From NCBI GenBank assembly GCA_937927845.1, contig CALFXE010000017.1:1-52404 (forward strand): DNA of 52,404 nucleotides, given 5' to 3'. The notes under the pieces are model-generated. The model had not been told where the DNA came from. It did no database searches and saw nothing but the letters and a program-made list of their open reading frames with translations. A program made the position numbers and the translations under genes. Positions within the stretch are counted from its first letter, which is position 1, and each line of letters starts with the position of its first letter. Positions 34,515 through 44,164 of this stretch are shown piece after piece. Origin of the DNA: an uncultured Paludibacter sp. GTDB lineage: Bacteria > Bacteroidota > Bacteroidia > Bacteroidales > Paludibacteraceae.

Positions 34515-35366
34515 ATGGACGACTCAACAAGGTTTCTCAAGTTAAACGGTAGTCTTTATGATTTGCAAACGCCTATCGTAATGGGTGTGATAAATATTAC
34601 TCCGGATTCTTTTTTTGCATTAAGCAGATATAAATCCGACCGTACACTCTTACAGCAAGTTGAGACCTTTCTTACAGAAGGAGCTACGATAATTGATATA
34701 GGAGGCTACTCAACGCGATCACAGGCTGAGCCGATTACTGTCGATGAGGAGATAAAACGAATTTCAGATGCCTTAGAGCTTATTTGTAAGAAATTTCCGC
34801 AAGCTATTATTTCTGTAGATACATTCAGATCGCCGGTAGCAAGATTTGCTGTGCAGCAGTACAATGTAGCTATGATAAACGACATAAGCGGCGGTACATT
34901 AGATCCGCTAATGTTTGAGACTGTTTCCGACTTGCAAGTAGCATATATTCTGATGCATATAAGAGGAACTCCGCAAAATATGCAGGACAATACAGATTAT
35001 GAAGATGTTACATCAGAGGTGTTACAGTTTCTGGCAAAAAGAGTTGCTCAATTAAGATTATTGGGTGTTAATGACGTAATAATTGATCCGGGTTTTGGTT
35101 TTGCAAAAACATTGGAGCAGAATTATGAGTTGATGAAGAAGCTATCTATATTTAAACAGATTAATGCACCGCTTTTAGTAGGAGTGTCACGAAAGTCTAT
35201 GGTTTATAATCTTTTAGAAACAGATCCCCAAAATGCATTAAATGGAACTACAGCTTTACATATGTTAGCATTATTAGGAGGAGCTTCAATTTTACGTGTT
35301 CATGATGTAAAAGAAGCAATGGAAACTATAAAGATTTTCAATGCTTATAACAAATATAAAAACTGA
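34515..35366 (+). CDS. folP: dihydropteroate synthase
   Basis: This is a 283-residue cytoplasmic folate-pathway enzyme that joins p-aminobenzoate to 6-hydroxymethyl-7,8-dihydropterin diphosphate, and is the sulfonamide target. Signature segments are IVMGVINITPDSFFALSRY (near residue 22), IDIGGYSTRSQAEPI, ISVDTFRSPVARFA, MINDISGG, YILMHIRGTPQNMQ, IIDPGFGFAKT, LVGVSRKSMV and a C-terminal ILRVHDVKEA. All expected motifs are present. It is followed after 6 bp by the diadenylate cyclase gene, a gene order common in Bacteroidota. Confidence 0.96.
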   Translation: MDDSTRFLKLNGSLYDLQTPIVMGVINITPDSFFALSRYKSDRTLLQQVETFLTEGATIIDIGGYSTRSQAEPITVDEEIKRISDALELICKKFPQAIISVDTFRSPVARFAVQQYNVAMINDISGGTLDPLMFETVSDLQVAYILMHIRGTPQNMQDNTDYEDVTSEVLQFLAKRVAQLRLLGVNDVIIDPGFGFAKTLEQNYELMKKLSIFKQINAPLLVGVSRKSMVYNLLETDPQNALNGTTALHMLALLGGASILRVHDVKEAMETIKIFNAYNKYKN

Positions 35367-35372
35367 CGATTT

Positions 35373-36155
35373 ATGGGATTTCATATTGGAATAAAAGATA
35401 TAATTGATATAGTCCTGGTAGCAATACTTCTTTACCAATTATTTTTATTATTGAAGAGGTCGGGTGCATTAAGTGTTTTCCTCGGCATTATGAGTTTTCT
35501 CATAGTGTGGTTTTTAGTTTCCTTCGTTTTCAAGATGGAATTGCTGGGCGGAATATTAGATAGAGTAGTTAGTGTTGGAACATTTGCACTGATTGTTTTA
35601 TTTCAAGATGAAATTCGTCGATTTCTTTCAGGAATGGGTTTGAAGCGTAAGCTTGCTTTGACAGGTATATTAAAAAGAATGTTTGGAAACGGACGAACAG
35701 ACTCAGAAAAATCAGATTATAATATTGTTCAGATAGTATTAGCATGCCGTAATCTTTCCAAACGTTCGGAAGGAGCTTTGATAATAATAGCCCGAAAGAA
35801 CAACTTAGATATTCAGGCACAGTCGGGCGAAATCATTGATGCTGCAATTAATTCTCAGTTGATTGAAAATTTATTTTTTAAGAATAGTCCGCTGCACGAT
35901 GGTGCTATGATTATCAGAAACGACAGGATATTCGCAGTATCTTGTATTCTTCCTGTATCCAAAAATCAGCAGATACCCAAACGTTTGGGATTAAGACACA
36001 GATCGGCAATTGGAGTAACAGAAAAAACCGATGCCATTGCGATAGTAGTATCGGAGGAATCAGGCAAAATATCCTATGCAATCAATGGCGAGTTGACCAC
36101 TAATGTAAAGCCGGAAGAATTAGAAATGGTGTTGTCAACATCGATGAACTATTGA
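35373..36155 (+). CDS. cdaA: diadenylate cyclase (c-di-AMP synthase), CdaA type
   Basis: This is a 260-residue membrane-bound cyclase that makes cyclic di-AMP from two ATP. Three N-terminal hydrophobic segments (IIDIVLVAILLYQLFLLL, LSVFLGIMSFLIVWFLVSFVF, VGTFALIVLFQDEI) precede a DAC domain with both catalytic motifs: SPLHDGAMII (DGA) and GLRHRSAIGVTE (RHR). The length and layout match CdaA. It is co-transcribed with folP. The 159 bp after its stop, before the convergent cargo gene, show no clear terminator. Confidence 0.95.
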   Translation: MGFHIGIKDIIDIVLVAILLYQLFLLLKRSGALSVFLGIMSFLIVWFLVSFVFKMELLGGILDRVVSVGTFALIVLFQDEIRRFLSGMGLKRKLALTGILKRMFGNGRTDSEKSDYNIVQIVLACRNLSKRSEGALIIIARKNNLDIQAQSGEIIDAAINSQLIENLFFKNSPLHDGAMIIRNDRIFAVSCILPVSKNQQIPKRLGLRHRSAIGVTEKTDAIAIVVSEESGKISYAINGELTTNVKPEELEMVLSTSMNY

Positions 36156-36314
36156 TTTGGGTAATATATCTTTTTAATTATCAAAAATGATACGATAGGG
36201 GCCATAACTGAAAAACCCATTACAGAATGAAAAAAAAATAATAAATTGCCTATACACCTATATTCTGTGGAACTAAAGTTTCCATCAGCATAAAGATTTG
36301 AAATGCAATATTAT

Positions 36315-37457
36315 CTATTTAGTCAAAATCATTCTTTTTGTATCAATTATTTTTCCATCGGCAATTAATGAATACAAATACATACCTGCAATTAGCTCGG
36401 AACCTTGTATGGTTATGCTGTTTTTTCCTTTTTGGCTGACAGGATAATGTTTTAACTGCGTGCCATTCATATCATAGATGTAAATACTTGCATCTGAAAT
36501 CGTTGATGGCAGATAATAATTTATTGAAGTTGTGGTGTTAAACGGATTAGGTACATTCTGTTCTAAAACTGGGTATGATAAAATATTAACTTCATCTGTC
36601 TCTAATTTGATTTTTTGAGGTGATGAGTCTGGACTATTTTCCAATTTAGATATTCTGACTTCCAGTTCGGCTACTTTCACGTCCTGGCTTTCTATCCTAT
36701 TTTCCTGTTCTTTAAGAGCATCAACAAGCAGAGGAATCATTCCGATATAATCTACGGATAACATACCGATACTGTCTTCATAGACCAAATCCGGAAATAC
36801 TTTTTGTACTTCTTGTGCCAAGAATCCATAATGTTTTCTGTTTAAAAGATATTCGTTGGTTTTCGGAACATTTTTTACTGATTCTTTCATTTTTTCAATG
36901 TCATTTATACTGCTATTATTCAGAAGCTTATCGGGTATAGTATATTCCTTATGCTCTTCCTTAAAATTATAGCTAACGCTTCGTAACTGTTTAATTTTGT
37001 CTATCGAACTGGAGATATTCCTGATATTGTCTTTCATCCGAGCATCCGAGCCGAAAATAACATTTCCATTTACTTTCACCTGCCGGATCGAACTGCTTGA
37101 ACCTATTTCTAACGCTGCGCTGGGATTACTGTTAAAGATTCCCGTGTTGCCGTTGGCGCGTATGGTAAAGCAACTATACCAACCCATTCCTGATGATAAG
37201 GAGGTCAATGAAAGAATCCCTGGATTATTAGGTTGAGTCTGATAAAAGGCTCCCCAAATAAGATCCATTCCACTACTCAACACAACAGTGTCGCTGAATT
37301 TCGTAGTTACATCAAGTCCATCTGTATTATCGGAAGGGTAAATTGCTGTTTGTGATTTTATGTTCGTACGATTATTTGCTACCTTTAATATTTGTGCACT
37401 AATAGTGGTCGTGACTGCAAATAAACATAATACTGTAAATAATTTTTTTGTTTTCAT
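36315..37457 (-). CDS. T9SS cargo with peptidase S74 (endosialidase chaperone) domain
   Basis: This is a 380-residue exported protein. A signal peptide ends at ISAQ. The middle (about 125-260) is an S74 intramolecular-chaperone domain as in phage tail fibres: SDARMKDNIRNISSSIDKI, SYNFKEE, HYGFLAQEVQKVFPDLV, LSVDYIGMIPLLVDALKEQ, followed by a coiled coil (NRIESQDVKVAELEVRISKL). The C-terminus is a T9SS type A sorting domain (QNVPNPFNTTTSINYYLP, AGMYLYSLIADGK, ending KRMILTK). Such proteins form trimeric surface fibres in some cases. It is the last gene of a minus-strand cargo run, 17 bp after the C25 protease gene. Confidence 0.85.
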   Translation of the reverse strand: MKTKKLFTVLCLFAVTTTISAQILKVANNRTNIKSQTAIYPSDNTDGLDVTTKFSDTVVLSSGMDLIWGAFYQTQPNNPGILSLTSLSSGMGWYSCFTIRANGNTGIFNSNPSAALEIGSSSSIRQVKVNGNVIFGSDARMKDNIRNISSSIDKIKQLRSVSYNFKEEHKEYTIPDKLLNNSSINDIEKMKESVKNVPKTNEYLLNRKHYGFLAQEVQKVFPDLVYEDSIGMLSVDYIGMIPLLVDALKEQENRIESQDVKVAELEVRISKLENSPDSSPQKIKLETDEVNILSYPVLEQNVPNPFNTTTSINYYLPSTISDASIYIYDMNGTQLKHYPVSQKGKNSITIQGSELIAGMYLYSLIADGKIIDTKRMILTK

Positions 37458-37474
37458 GATGATTAATTTTAAAT

Positions 37475-40400
37475 TTATTTATCGATACTACCATAGAAAA
37501 TTTCAACATTGGCTCCTGCTTCAGCTTCAAACTCTCCGTTTGAGTGTAAAAGGATAGAACCGTTGTTTTTAATAATTATATTACTTCCTGCCAATGCTTT
37601 TACATTAGCGTTCAAAATATGACCGGAATCAATTGTAAGTGTGGCGCCAGCCATTACAATCACCATAGAATTTGAGGTCATTGTAACATTACTATTGTTA
37701 TTGATTGTTAGATTTCCTGACTTTATAACTAAATCATTACATAAACTTTGATTAGCACTCCAAGTAGATGAAGATGTAACAAATGTTGGTTCGCAGATTT
37801 GATAATACTCCCCTGTATTATATTGATCATGTCTTTGACTTCCCCACTCAATTTTTGAAGGCGAACCATCAGTTTGCCACATTTCAATTTTGTTATTTGC
37901 GGTTACCAAAATTTCAGTCTTATTATCTCCGTCAATATCAGAAATACACAAGCCACCACAAGATACTTCACTCGATCTTAATGGAAAACCTGATGAAAGA
38001 TTTCCATCAATTCCATAAGCATAAATGAGATTACCCATTGTAAAAATAACTTCTAACAAATCATCCCCATTAACGTCACCTAAAATTGGTGTGTCCCCTC
38101 CATCAAGACCCGGAACCGGTATTGAAATAATTAATTGACCTTGATTATTCCATATTTTAACTACATCTTTTGCCAGTGTTACAATTTCAAGATTACCATC
38201 ATTGTTTAAATCACCTACAGACAAGTCCTGATACCAGTCACAACTTGTATTTATGGTAATACTACCGTTAAAACCCGTAATGGTACTTCCATCATTTTTA
38301 ACTCCGAATAATTTTGCAGTTGACGGACTACTGTCAGGTGTTTTATTTTCAATGGCAAATGCTAAAATATCTTTATGCCCATCACCATCAATATCACAAA
38401 CAACAGGTGAACCAACAAAATTATATCCTGTTAATGGAGTACTATAGAATGGATTGGCTCCTTGATAATTTGATCCATCATGATGCCAAACATAAATTCC
38501 ATTATTGGCGGTATGAATGATTTCTTTTTTACCATCTATTTTTTCATCTAAATCTGCAACGGCTATATATCCATAAGTGTTTGCTGCGGCAATATTTGTT
38601 AACAGGACTCCTTGAGAGTTATAAACAGAAATAGAACCGCGTTCGTCAGAAGTAGTAATTATTTCCATCGAACCATCAGGACTATTGTCAATATTTGAAA
38701 GTACTACTCCTTTAAGGTATTGTTTTTCTGTAGTATAATTACTCCATAGCAAATCAGGTTTACCGTCTATTGGATTTATATCTTCCATAGAGTAACAAAA
38801 CAAAGCGTTTTCAACATCTGCACCGTATTCACGAGTTGGTTCTACAATCTGACTTTTCCCCATACGATTTAAATCACCAATAGCCGGTATTGCCCAAGCT
38901 GCTTTTCCTAATTTGGCAAATCCACTATAAGTGGTCACATTATTGTCTATATCATACAATTCATTCCCAAGATAGTCCAATCCAACTAAAAATCCCTTGT
39001 CGTTCCCTCCTCTTGTTCCGGCAAATATCTCTTTTTTTCCATCGCCATTAATATCAGCAACATTTATTGGTGTCTTAAAATTACCTAATGAATTATCCAA
39101 AGTAACGGGAAATGGAGATTTCCTTGGGTAAGAGGTCCATGCTAATTTACGTGTTGGCTCGCTTTCATTACCATCTGACTTAATTGTTGTAATTTTATAG
39201 TAATACTTCGTAAGGGTACTAAGATTCTTAGTATCATTATAAAAAGCAAATGTAACAGGAACAGAATTTAGCTTTTCGTAATCTCCAACTTCTGTATCAT
39301 TAACTCCTACATTACAACGATATATATTATAACCAGCTACTGAAGTTACGTTCGTCCATTTTAAATCAATCTCATCCAAATCGGCAGTAAATTCAATACT
39401 ACTACCATTTACTTGTGCAGGTTGAGATAAATTAAATGGAAAATTCCATGTTTTACCATAAGCGTTCGTAACTTGCAGGTTGAAGGTAAGCGTTGCCTTG
39501 TTTCCGTTGTATGCTGGACCTGTAGTAAATTCAAAGGGGATTACAGCTTGTCCGGTACCGAAAGGAGCAATATCGGGATATGTATGAGGAGTGCTTGGAC
39601 AAGACTGTATGATATTGCTGGAGTTTGTAGTAGTCAGCACCGCACTTAATCCTTTTGATGTCCCCATTCCTAAACATTGCAGATCAATATTAAACCTAAC
39701 CGTTTCATTTGGCTCTATAATCAAATCACCGTTTGTTGTAGATAAAATCGGTTTATTTCGTTGCATAATCGAATCTTTATACACATCAATGGAAAAGGTG
39801 TCTCTCCATACTGTATTATTTATATCGGTTATCTCAAGGGATAATCTAGCAGGATTATTCCCATTGGCAGAAATATTAGGAGCAACCGAGTTTATTGTAT
39901 ATAGGAAATAGTTCGTTGCTGTTTGTCCTGAACCTATCGTGCCAAAATTTGCCTGATTATTTAAAATAGAGATATGTGGAGACAAGCTGCTTAAAGTAGC
40001 CGTTACGGTATTCGCAGCATTCACGCCCGAATTTTTCAGTATTGTTTTCAATCGGATAGTTTCTCCAGCATCATTTCGTCCATTATCGTTGCCTACGCTA
40101 CCATTTGTTCCGTCATCTATAAAGTCAACAGAATCGACAAATAGATGAGGGACAGAAGAAGCATTTGCCTGTACGGTTTTTTCGTTAGGAACGAAATTAT
40201 GGGCAGTAACGGTAACATGGATTGTACCCGGAGTATCCACCGTAAAATCCAATACGTATGTATCATTGCTTGTTACCGTCATCGGATAATACACTTCTGT
40301 TCCCTTTTGTACACAAATTATGGCACTTTCGCCGGCAGGAAGATTGGAGATAGTCACACTAACGGATTGTTCACCAAGCTGAACTGCCGCAGGACTGACA

Positions 40401-41788
40401 GTTACATTTAATTGTTGAGGCGTGTCAGTCCAAACTTGCATCTCGGGATCACCGAGGAGGTGAAGACGCCATTTATTATTAAAACTTCCACTGATTGATA
40501 TGTTTTGGAAAGCACTTCCTATATCATATCTACCTAAACTGTTATTATATAAAGCATTACAAAAAGGATATAATTGAGAATATTCATTTGTTATACCAGA
40601 ATCAGTATTACCAATAAAAACAACACCTCCACCGTTTGAATTGATTAAATAATGTTTGGCAATACAATCATAAGCAAAATTAGCAGGATGGCAGCCACCA
40701 GACATCATAATTTGATAAGCAGTTCCATTTGTAAGATTATCCATATCTGTGTTGTTTATACTTTGACCTTTATCCTTTCCGGATGTCCCCATTACCGTTG
40801 GGCCGGAATGATCCATATGATAAATAAAATGGAATTTTCCTATTCCCAAGTTTGCACCATAGTTTAAACAGGATAAAAAATTATTACGACTAAATTCAAT
40901 ATCTCCGTTGGTTATTCCGGATGAACTATCACATGTTGAACCTGATGTACTATATCTACTAATATCTCCTGAACAATCGGCATTGTCACAAATATATTTT
41001 TTATTAATATGAATTGGCACATTATTCTTATTATTATTGTATGACTTAATTGAAGATAAACCAAAATCAAACAGATAATTACCCGACACTTGCATATATG
41101 CGTCCGAATACAGATTGTTTTTAAAATAATTTATATCTATAATATCATTTGATTTTTCGTACGTTATTAACTTATTGCTATACGTTATTACTTCTTGAAC
41201 ATTATTAACTGGAATTCTACCTAAGATATTAATCAGCGAAAGAGAATTATTTCCATAAAAAATATTACCATTGTATATACTCCATGTAATGCCTTTAGCT
41301 GTAGAATAGTATTTATCTGTCGGATATGATAAATTATCATAAGCTCCTTTAACATATCTTGAAGGAACAATATTTATGTTTCCTCCCAACAATATGTAAA
41401 GACCATCACCCCATATATTATGAGCATTGGCTAAATAATTTTTTATTTTCTCTTGCAAATCGCTTCCAGGGAAATTATTAGATATTTCTTCTGTAGTCAC
41501 AGTTATTGTAAATAAGCCCTTTCGGGTTTTCCAATCAGCTAAAGTTTGGAAAGCAGACTTTAATGAATCACAGGTTATAATAATATAATCCGGAACAATT
41601 TCGTCATAAGTTGATAATGTTTTGGCTTTTTGCATCCCATTACTTTTTTGCATCGTTCCTTTACCTTCTCTCAGATTTTGAACAATAGAACCAAATAAAT
41701 CCACATCAGTCAGATTTCGAACCCAATGTTTTACAATTTTCTTGCATAACTCAGATCGTAAAACACTTTGAGTTTTCGGTTGTATCAC
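37475..41788 (-). CDS. C25 (gingipain-like) protease catalytic part with FG-GAP propeller; 5' part cut off by a stop
   Basis: These 1437 codons follow a GTG and encode the catalytic and later domains of a C25 cysteine protease. Residues about 60-470 are the peptidase domain (YIIITCDSLKSAFQTLADWK, GDGLYILLGGN), with the histidine region FIYHMDHSG (about 325), catalytic cysteine region MMSGGCHPANF (about 363) and the post-catalytic LLGDPEMQVW. Then come Ig-like domains, an Fn3 domain (LKWTNVTSVAGYNIYR), eight FG-GAP/VCBS-like repeats such as ADINGDGKKEIF and CDIDGDGHKDIL, and a terminal beta-helical segment without an obvious sorting domain. The frame is identical to that of the upstream propeptide; one TAA separates them. 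Without the upstream part it has no export signal. Confidence 0.8.
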   Translation of the reverse strand: MIQPKTQSVLRSELCKKIVKHWVRNLTDVDLFGSIVQNLREGKGTMQKSNGMQKAKTLSTYDEIVPDYIIITCDSLKSAFQTLADWKTRKGLFTITVTTEEISNNFPGSDLQEKIKNYLANAHNIWGDGLYILLGGNINIVPSRYVKGAYDNLSYPTDKYYSTAKGITWSIYNGNIFYGNNSLSLINILGRIPVNNVQEVITYSNKLITYEKSNDIIDINYFKNNLYSDAYMQVSGNYLFDFGLSSIKSYNNNKNNVPIHINKKYICDNADCSGDISRYSTSGSTCDSSSGITNGDIEFSRNNFLSCLNYGANLGIGKFHFIYHMDHSGPTVMGTSGKDKGQSINNTDMDNLTNGTAYQIMMSGGCHPANFAYDCIAKHYLINSNGGGVVFIGNTDSGITNEYSQLYPFCNALYNNSLGRYDIGSAFQNISISGSFNNKWRLHLLGDPEMQVWTDTPQQLNVTVSPAAVQLGEQSVSVTISNLPAGESAIICVQKGTEVYYPMTVTSNDTYVLDFTVDTPGTIHVTVTAHNFVPNEKTVQANASSVPHLFVDSVDFIDDGTNGSVGNDNGRNDAGETIRLKTILKNSGVNAANTVTATLSSLSPHISILNNQANFGTIGSGQTATNYFLYTINSVAPNISANGNNPARLSLEITDINNTVWRDTFSIDVYKDSIMQRNKPILSTTNGDLIIEPNETVRFNIDLQCLGMGTSKGLSAVLTTTNSSNIIQSCPSTPHTYPDIAPFGTGQAVIPFEFTTGPAYNGNKATLTFNLQVTNAYGKTWNFPFNLSQPAQVNGSSIEFTADLDEIDLKWTNVTSVAGYNIYRCNVGVNDTEVGDYEKLNSVPVTFAFYNDTKNLSTLTKYYYKITTIKSDGNESEPTRKLAWTSYPRKSPFPVTLDNSLGNFKTPINVADINGDGKKEIFAGTRGGNDKGFLVGLDYLGNELYDIDNNVTTYSGFAKLGKAAWAIPAIGDLNRMGKSQIVEPTREYGADVENALFCYSMEDINPIDGKPDLLWSNYTTEKQYLKGVVLSNIDNSPDGSMEIITTSDERGSISVYNSQGVLLTNIAAANTYGYIAVADLDEKIDGKKEIIHTANNGIYVWHHDGSNYQGANPFYSTPLTGYNFVGSPVVCDIDGDGHKDILAFAIENKTPDSSPSTAKLFGVKNDGSTITGFNGSITINTSCDWYQDLSVGDLNNDGNLEIVTLAKDVVKIWNNQGQLIISIPVPGLDGGDTPILGDVNGDDLLEVIFTMGNLIYAYGIDGNLSSGFPLRSSEVSCGGLCISDIDGDNKTEILVTANNKIEMWQTDGSPSKIEWGSQRHDQYNTGEYYQICEPTFVTSSSTWSANQSLCNDLVIKSGNLTINNNSNVTMTSNSMVIVMAGATLTIDSGHILNANVKALAGSNIIIKNNGSILLHSNGEFEAEAGANVEIFYGSIDK

Positions 41789-42331
41789 TTATACATCTTT
41801 TTTGTATTCATATTCAACGGTATATTCCAATTGTGGATAATAATTCAAAATCTTACCTTTAGGAATATATTCAAGAGGATATATACGAAACGTTACAATG
41901 TGATAACCTTGAAAAATGTCATCCGATTCTATTTCATATAATTTATCTGGGTAAGCGGTATTTGACATATATACCTTTTCATTTGGAACAGTAAATTTTG
42001 TTGGATATGGCTGATTACTCAAAATAGGTGCTTGACACGGATAAATATAAATATCTTCCCATAATTTCTGTTTTTTTAGGATATTAAATTTAATGCCAGA
42101 AACAACAGCATCCAAAGGTAATACATAGGATACTCTATAATAAGGTAATTCTGGCTTTCCTTCTTCTGTGGTTGTATGATATGATGATTTCCATGATATT
42201 TTATCAAAATCATATATTTTAACTGACATGAGTTCGTTTATGTCCAAAGAAATTTTATCTTTTATCTGAGCTTGACAAAAAAATATGATCAGACAAAAAA
42301 TAAAAAATAAAATTGTTCTTCTTGTTTTCAT
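41789..42331 (-). CDS. signal peptide and propeptide of the C25 protease, truncated by an in-frame TAA
   Basis: These 180 residues begin at ATG 42331 (MKTRRTILFFIFCLIIFFCQAQ, a signal peptide). They match the gingipain-type propeptide: KPELPYYRVSYVLPLDAVVSG, ILKKQKLWEDIYIYPCQAP and FQGYHIVTFRIYPLEYIPKG, ending YTVEYEYKKDV. The TAA stop at 41791-41789 is followed at once, in the same frame, by the catalytic domain. In intact family members the two are one chain. This is therefore a nonsense-mutated gene, a sequencing error, or an unusual readthrough or reinitiation site (TAA next to GTG, with purine-rich AAAAAAGA upstream). Confidence 0.75.
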   Translation of the reverse strand: MKTRRTILFFIFCLIIFFCQAQIKDKISLDINELMSVKIYDFDKISWKSSYHTTTEEGKPELPYYRVSYVLPLDAVVSGIKFNILKKQKLWEDIYIYPCQAPILSNQPYPTKFTVPNEKVYMSNTAYPDKLYEIESDDIFQGYHIVTFRIYPLEYIPKGKILNYYPQLEYTVEYEYKKDV

Positions 42332-42336
42332 AATAT

Positions 42337-43593
42337 TTAGTTTTTTAGCCATTTATATATTCCCGTTGTATGATCTGCAAAATATACATAAATAAAATAT
42401 GCACCTTGTGGTAAACAATTCATATCAATACAACTATTATAAGACTTTTCGCATATTATTGTGCCTGAAAAGGAAATGATCCTAATTAAAGAAATTTCTT
42501 GTTGACAATTAGTTATTTGCAGGTATCCACCATATTCTTTAAATAAAATATCCGAATAATGCACTTGTTTTATATCCGTAGCAAACTCGCCGGTATAAGG
42601 AGTACGTAGTAATATTTGTCCGGTTTGACAATATCCGAATGAATTGTCTTTGGAAAAAGAAAAATTACTTCTAAATGAAATATTACCACCCAAGTACCAG
42701 CCGGAAGTATTATAATTTTCTGTCCAACTCACTCCTCCGTTGTATGTCTGATGTAGAGACAGCACCCAATTACTTCCGGTAGTCCAAGCTATTGAGCAAA
42801 CCCAACCATATATATCGTTAAGAAAATAAACTCCGTTTTTGTAAAAATATATTGAACTATCATCCAATGTACTCCATATATCGTTATTTTCGGTAAAAAC
42901 AACTGAACCTTCAGCCACTCCATTATATGCGTTTTGAAGTGCATAGGTATAATTCTCAGTAATACATAAGGAATAAATACCTGCATATTGAGGTATATTT
43001 TCAAATGCCAGATACTCTTGCCATGTTGTACCTTTATTTGTAGTTTTGAGAATCTTACCGCTTTCTCCTGTTATATAGCCGAGCGTATCTTTAAATTCGA
43101 CATCATACAAGTTCCTGTTTTCAACAATTACATTCTCTGTTATCCATGAATCACCTGCGTTAATTGTGTGAAGAACAGTTCCATTATCACCCACCGCCCA
43201 GATATTATCTAATCCTGTAGCTGTAATGGCATTAATATTCTCCGTTATACCAGAGTTTATCTGACCCCACGTATCACCTGCATCTATAGTTTTCAGGATA
43301 ATGCCATCATTCCCCACGGCAAATCCTGTTTTATGATTACAGAAAATAATATCATTAAGATGTGTGTTAATAGGATATTGTTTGTCCCATGTAAGTGCAC
43401 GGTCTGTCGATCGGGCGATCAAGCCATTTTCTCCTACAACATAAACTGTATCCAATCCCTGGGTACAAATTCTCCGTAACCATTCGTTTTGCAGGGTGTT
43501 TACGTATTCCCATTGCGGTAGTGAGTCCCATTCTTGTGCATGAATCACATGTAGTCCTAAGCTACAAATTAATATTAGTATGATTTTTTTCAT
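42337..43593 (-). CDS. secreted YCF48/BNR-type beta-propeller protein
   Basis: This is a 418-residue exported protein with signal peptide MKKIILILICSLGLHVIHAQ. It consists mainly of propeller blades of the YCF48/sialidase Asp-box type: VVGENGLIARSTDRALTWD, AVGNDGIILKTIDAGDTW, AVGDNGTVLHTINAGDSW and ITGESGKILKTTNKGTTW. The C-terminal about 70 residues (LQITNCQQEISLIRIISFSG, LPQGAYFIYVYF) look like a divergent T9SS sorting domain. The ligand is unknown. It heads the minus-strand cargo run, 5 bp before the protease propeptide gene. A GAGGTG ribosome-binding site precedes its ATG, inside the relic of an older cargo gene. Confidence 0.75.
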   Translation of the reverse strand: MKKIILILICSLGLHVIHAQEWDSLPQWEYVNTLQNEWLRRICTQGLDTVYVVGENGLIARSTDRALTWDKQYPINTHLNDIIFCNHKTGFAVGNDGIILKTIDAGDTWGQINSGITENINAITATGLDNIWAVGDNGTVLHTINAGDSWITENVIVENRNLYDVEFKDTLGYITGESGKILKTTNKGTTWQEYLAFENIPQYAGIYSLCITENYTYALQNAYNGVAEGSVVFTENNDIWSTLDDSSIYFYKNGVYFLNDIYGWVCSIAWTTGSNWVLSLHQTYNGGVSWTENYNTSGWYLGGNISFRSNFSFSKDNSFGYCQTGQILLRTPYTGEFATDIKQVHYSDILFKEYGGYLQITNCQQEISLIRIISFSGTIICEKSYNSCIDMNCLPQGAYFIYVYFADHTTGIYKWLKN

Positions 43594-43606
43594 AATTCAC
43601 CTCATA

Positions 43607-43846
43607 TTCCGTTAAAATCATTCGCTTTACGTCTACTTTTTTACTATCAGTTATAATGTTATATAAATACATCCCTACTTTAAATTCCGAGGCTGAGATA
43701 GTTTGCGTACCTTCACCACGCTCTGCAATAGCTATTTGTTTATGTAGAACACTTTGATATATAATATTAAGATTGTATTTCTGTTGAGTAGTAGCAGAAT
43801 AGTACCGCGAAAAGATAGACTTAAGATTGCTGTAAGATGTTTTCAT
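43607..43846 (-). pseudogene. orphan T9SS sorting-domain relic
   Basis: The frame ends in a segment that matches the last part of a type A sorting domain: RGEGTQTISASEFKVGMYLYNIITDSKKVDVKRMILTE, close to the end of the S74 cargo protein (AGMYLYSLIADGK, KRMILTK). The upstream part has no signal peptide and no recognisable domain. Its end runs past the normal position into the start of the propeller gene. It is best read as the 3' remnant of a deleted cargo gene. Confidence 0.6.
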
Positions 43847-44030
43847 GTCCTTATAGTTGTAAAGGAATATGAATAAATATAATTAAGTGTTCAAATTTAG
43901 GTATAATTTTCGAGATAAATAGATGTATATAGTTAAAAATGATTAATAGCACCAGTGACTGCAATTTATGTTTAGCAGATGTATCAGTTTCGTTAACAGC
44001 GATTTGAAGTCAAGAATAGTGGTTGGAGAG

Positions 44031-44048
44031 TTACATTAAGGATTTCTT
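44031..44048. repeat. 18-bp direct repeat, left copy (islet boundary)
   Basis: TTACATTAAGGATTTCTT recurs exactly at 45132-45149, where it covers the last codons and stop of pdxH. The two copies bracket the hipB-like gene and the chimera, a 1.1-kb segment. The region 43847-44030 shows nothing else recognisable. Confidence 0.75.
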
Positions 44049-44082
44049 TTTTTTATATCTTCAATCACCCAAATACATCCTT

Positions 44083-44164
44083 AAATCCCAATATTTTGTG
44101 ATTTTATCATTTTTTTTCAAATAAAACACTATATTTGCACCAAAATCCCATTATATTGTGATTA
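44083..44164 (+). promoter_or_regulatory. autoregulated promoter of the HipB-like gene with two operators
   Basis: Two 22-bp near-repeats (44083-44104 and 44143-44164) each form an imperfect palindrome of the type AAATCnCA...TGnGATT. Between them lies an exact -7 element TATATTTG (44130-44137). The first covers the -33 region and the second covers the leader and start codon, so a dimeric HTH protein bound to both would shut the promoter. This fits antitoxin autoregulation. Confidence 0.65.

Noticed and set aside
36156..36314. A riboswitch or small RNA between cdaA and the S74 cargo gene
   Set aside because: The gap is AT-rich with no stable stem, conserved motif or promoter that I can identify.
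37475..41788. C25 protein as PorU, the T9SS sortase
   Set aside because: It carries Fn3 and FG-GAP-like propeller repeats and a gingipain-type propeptide, so it looks like cargo rather than the sortase.
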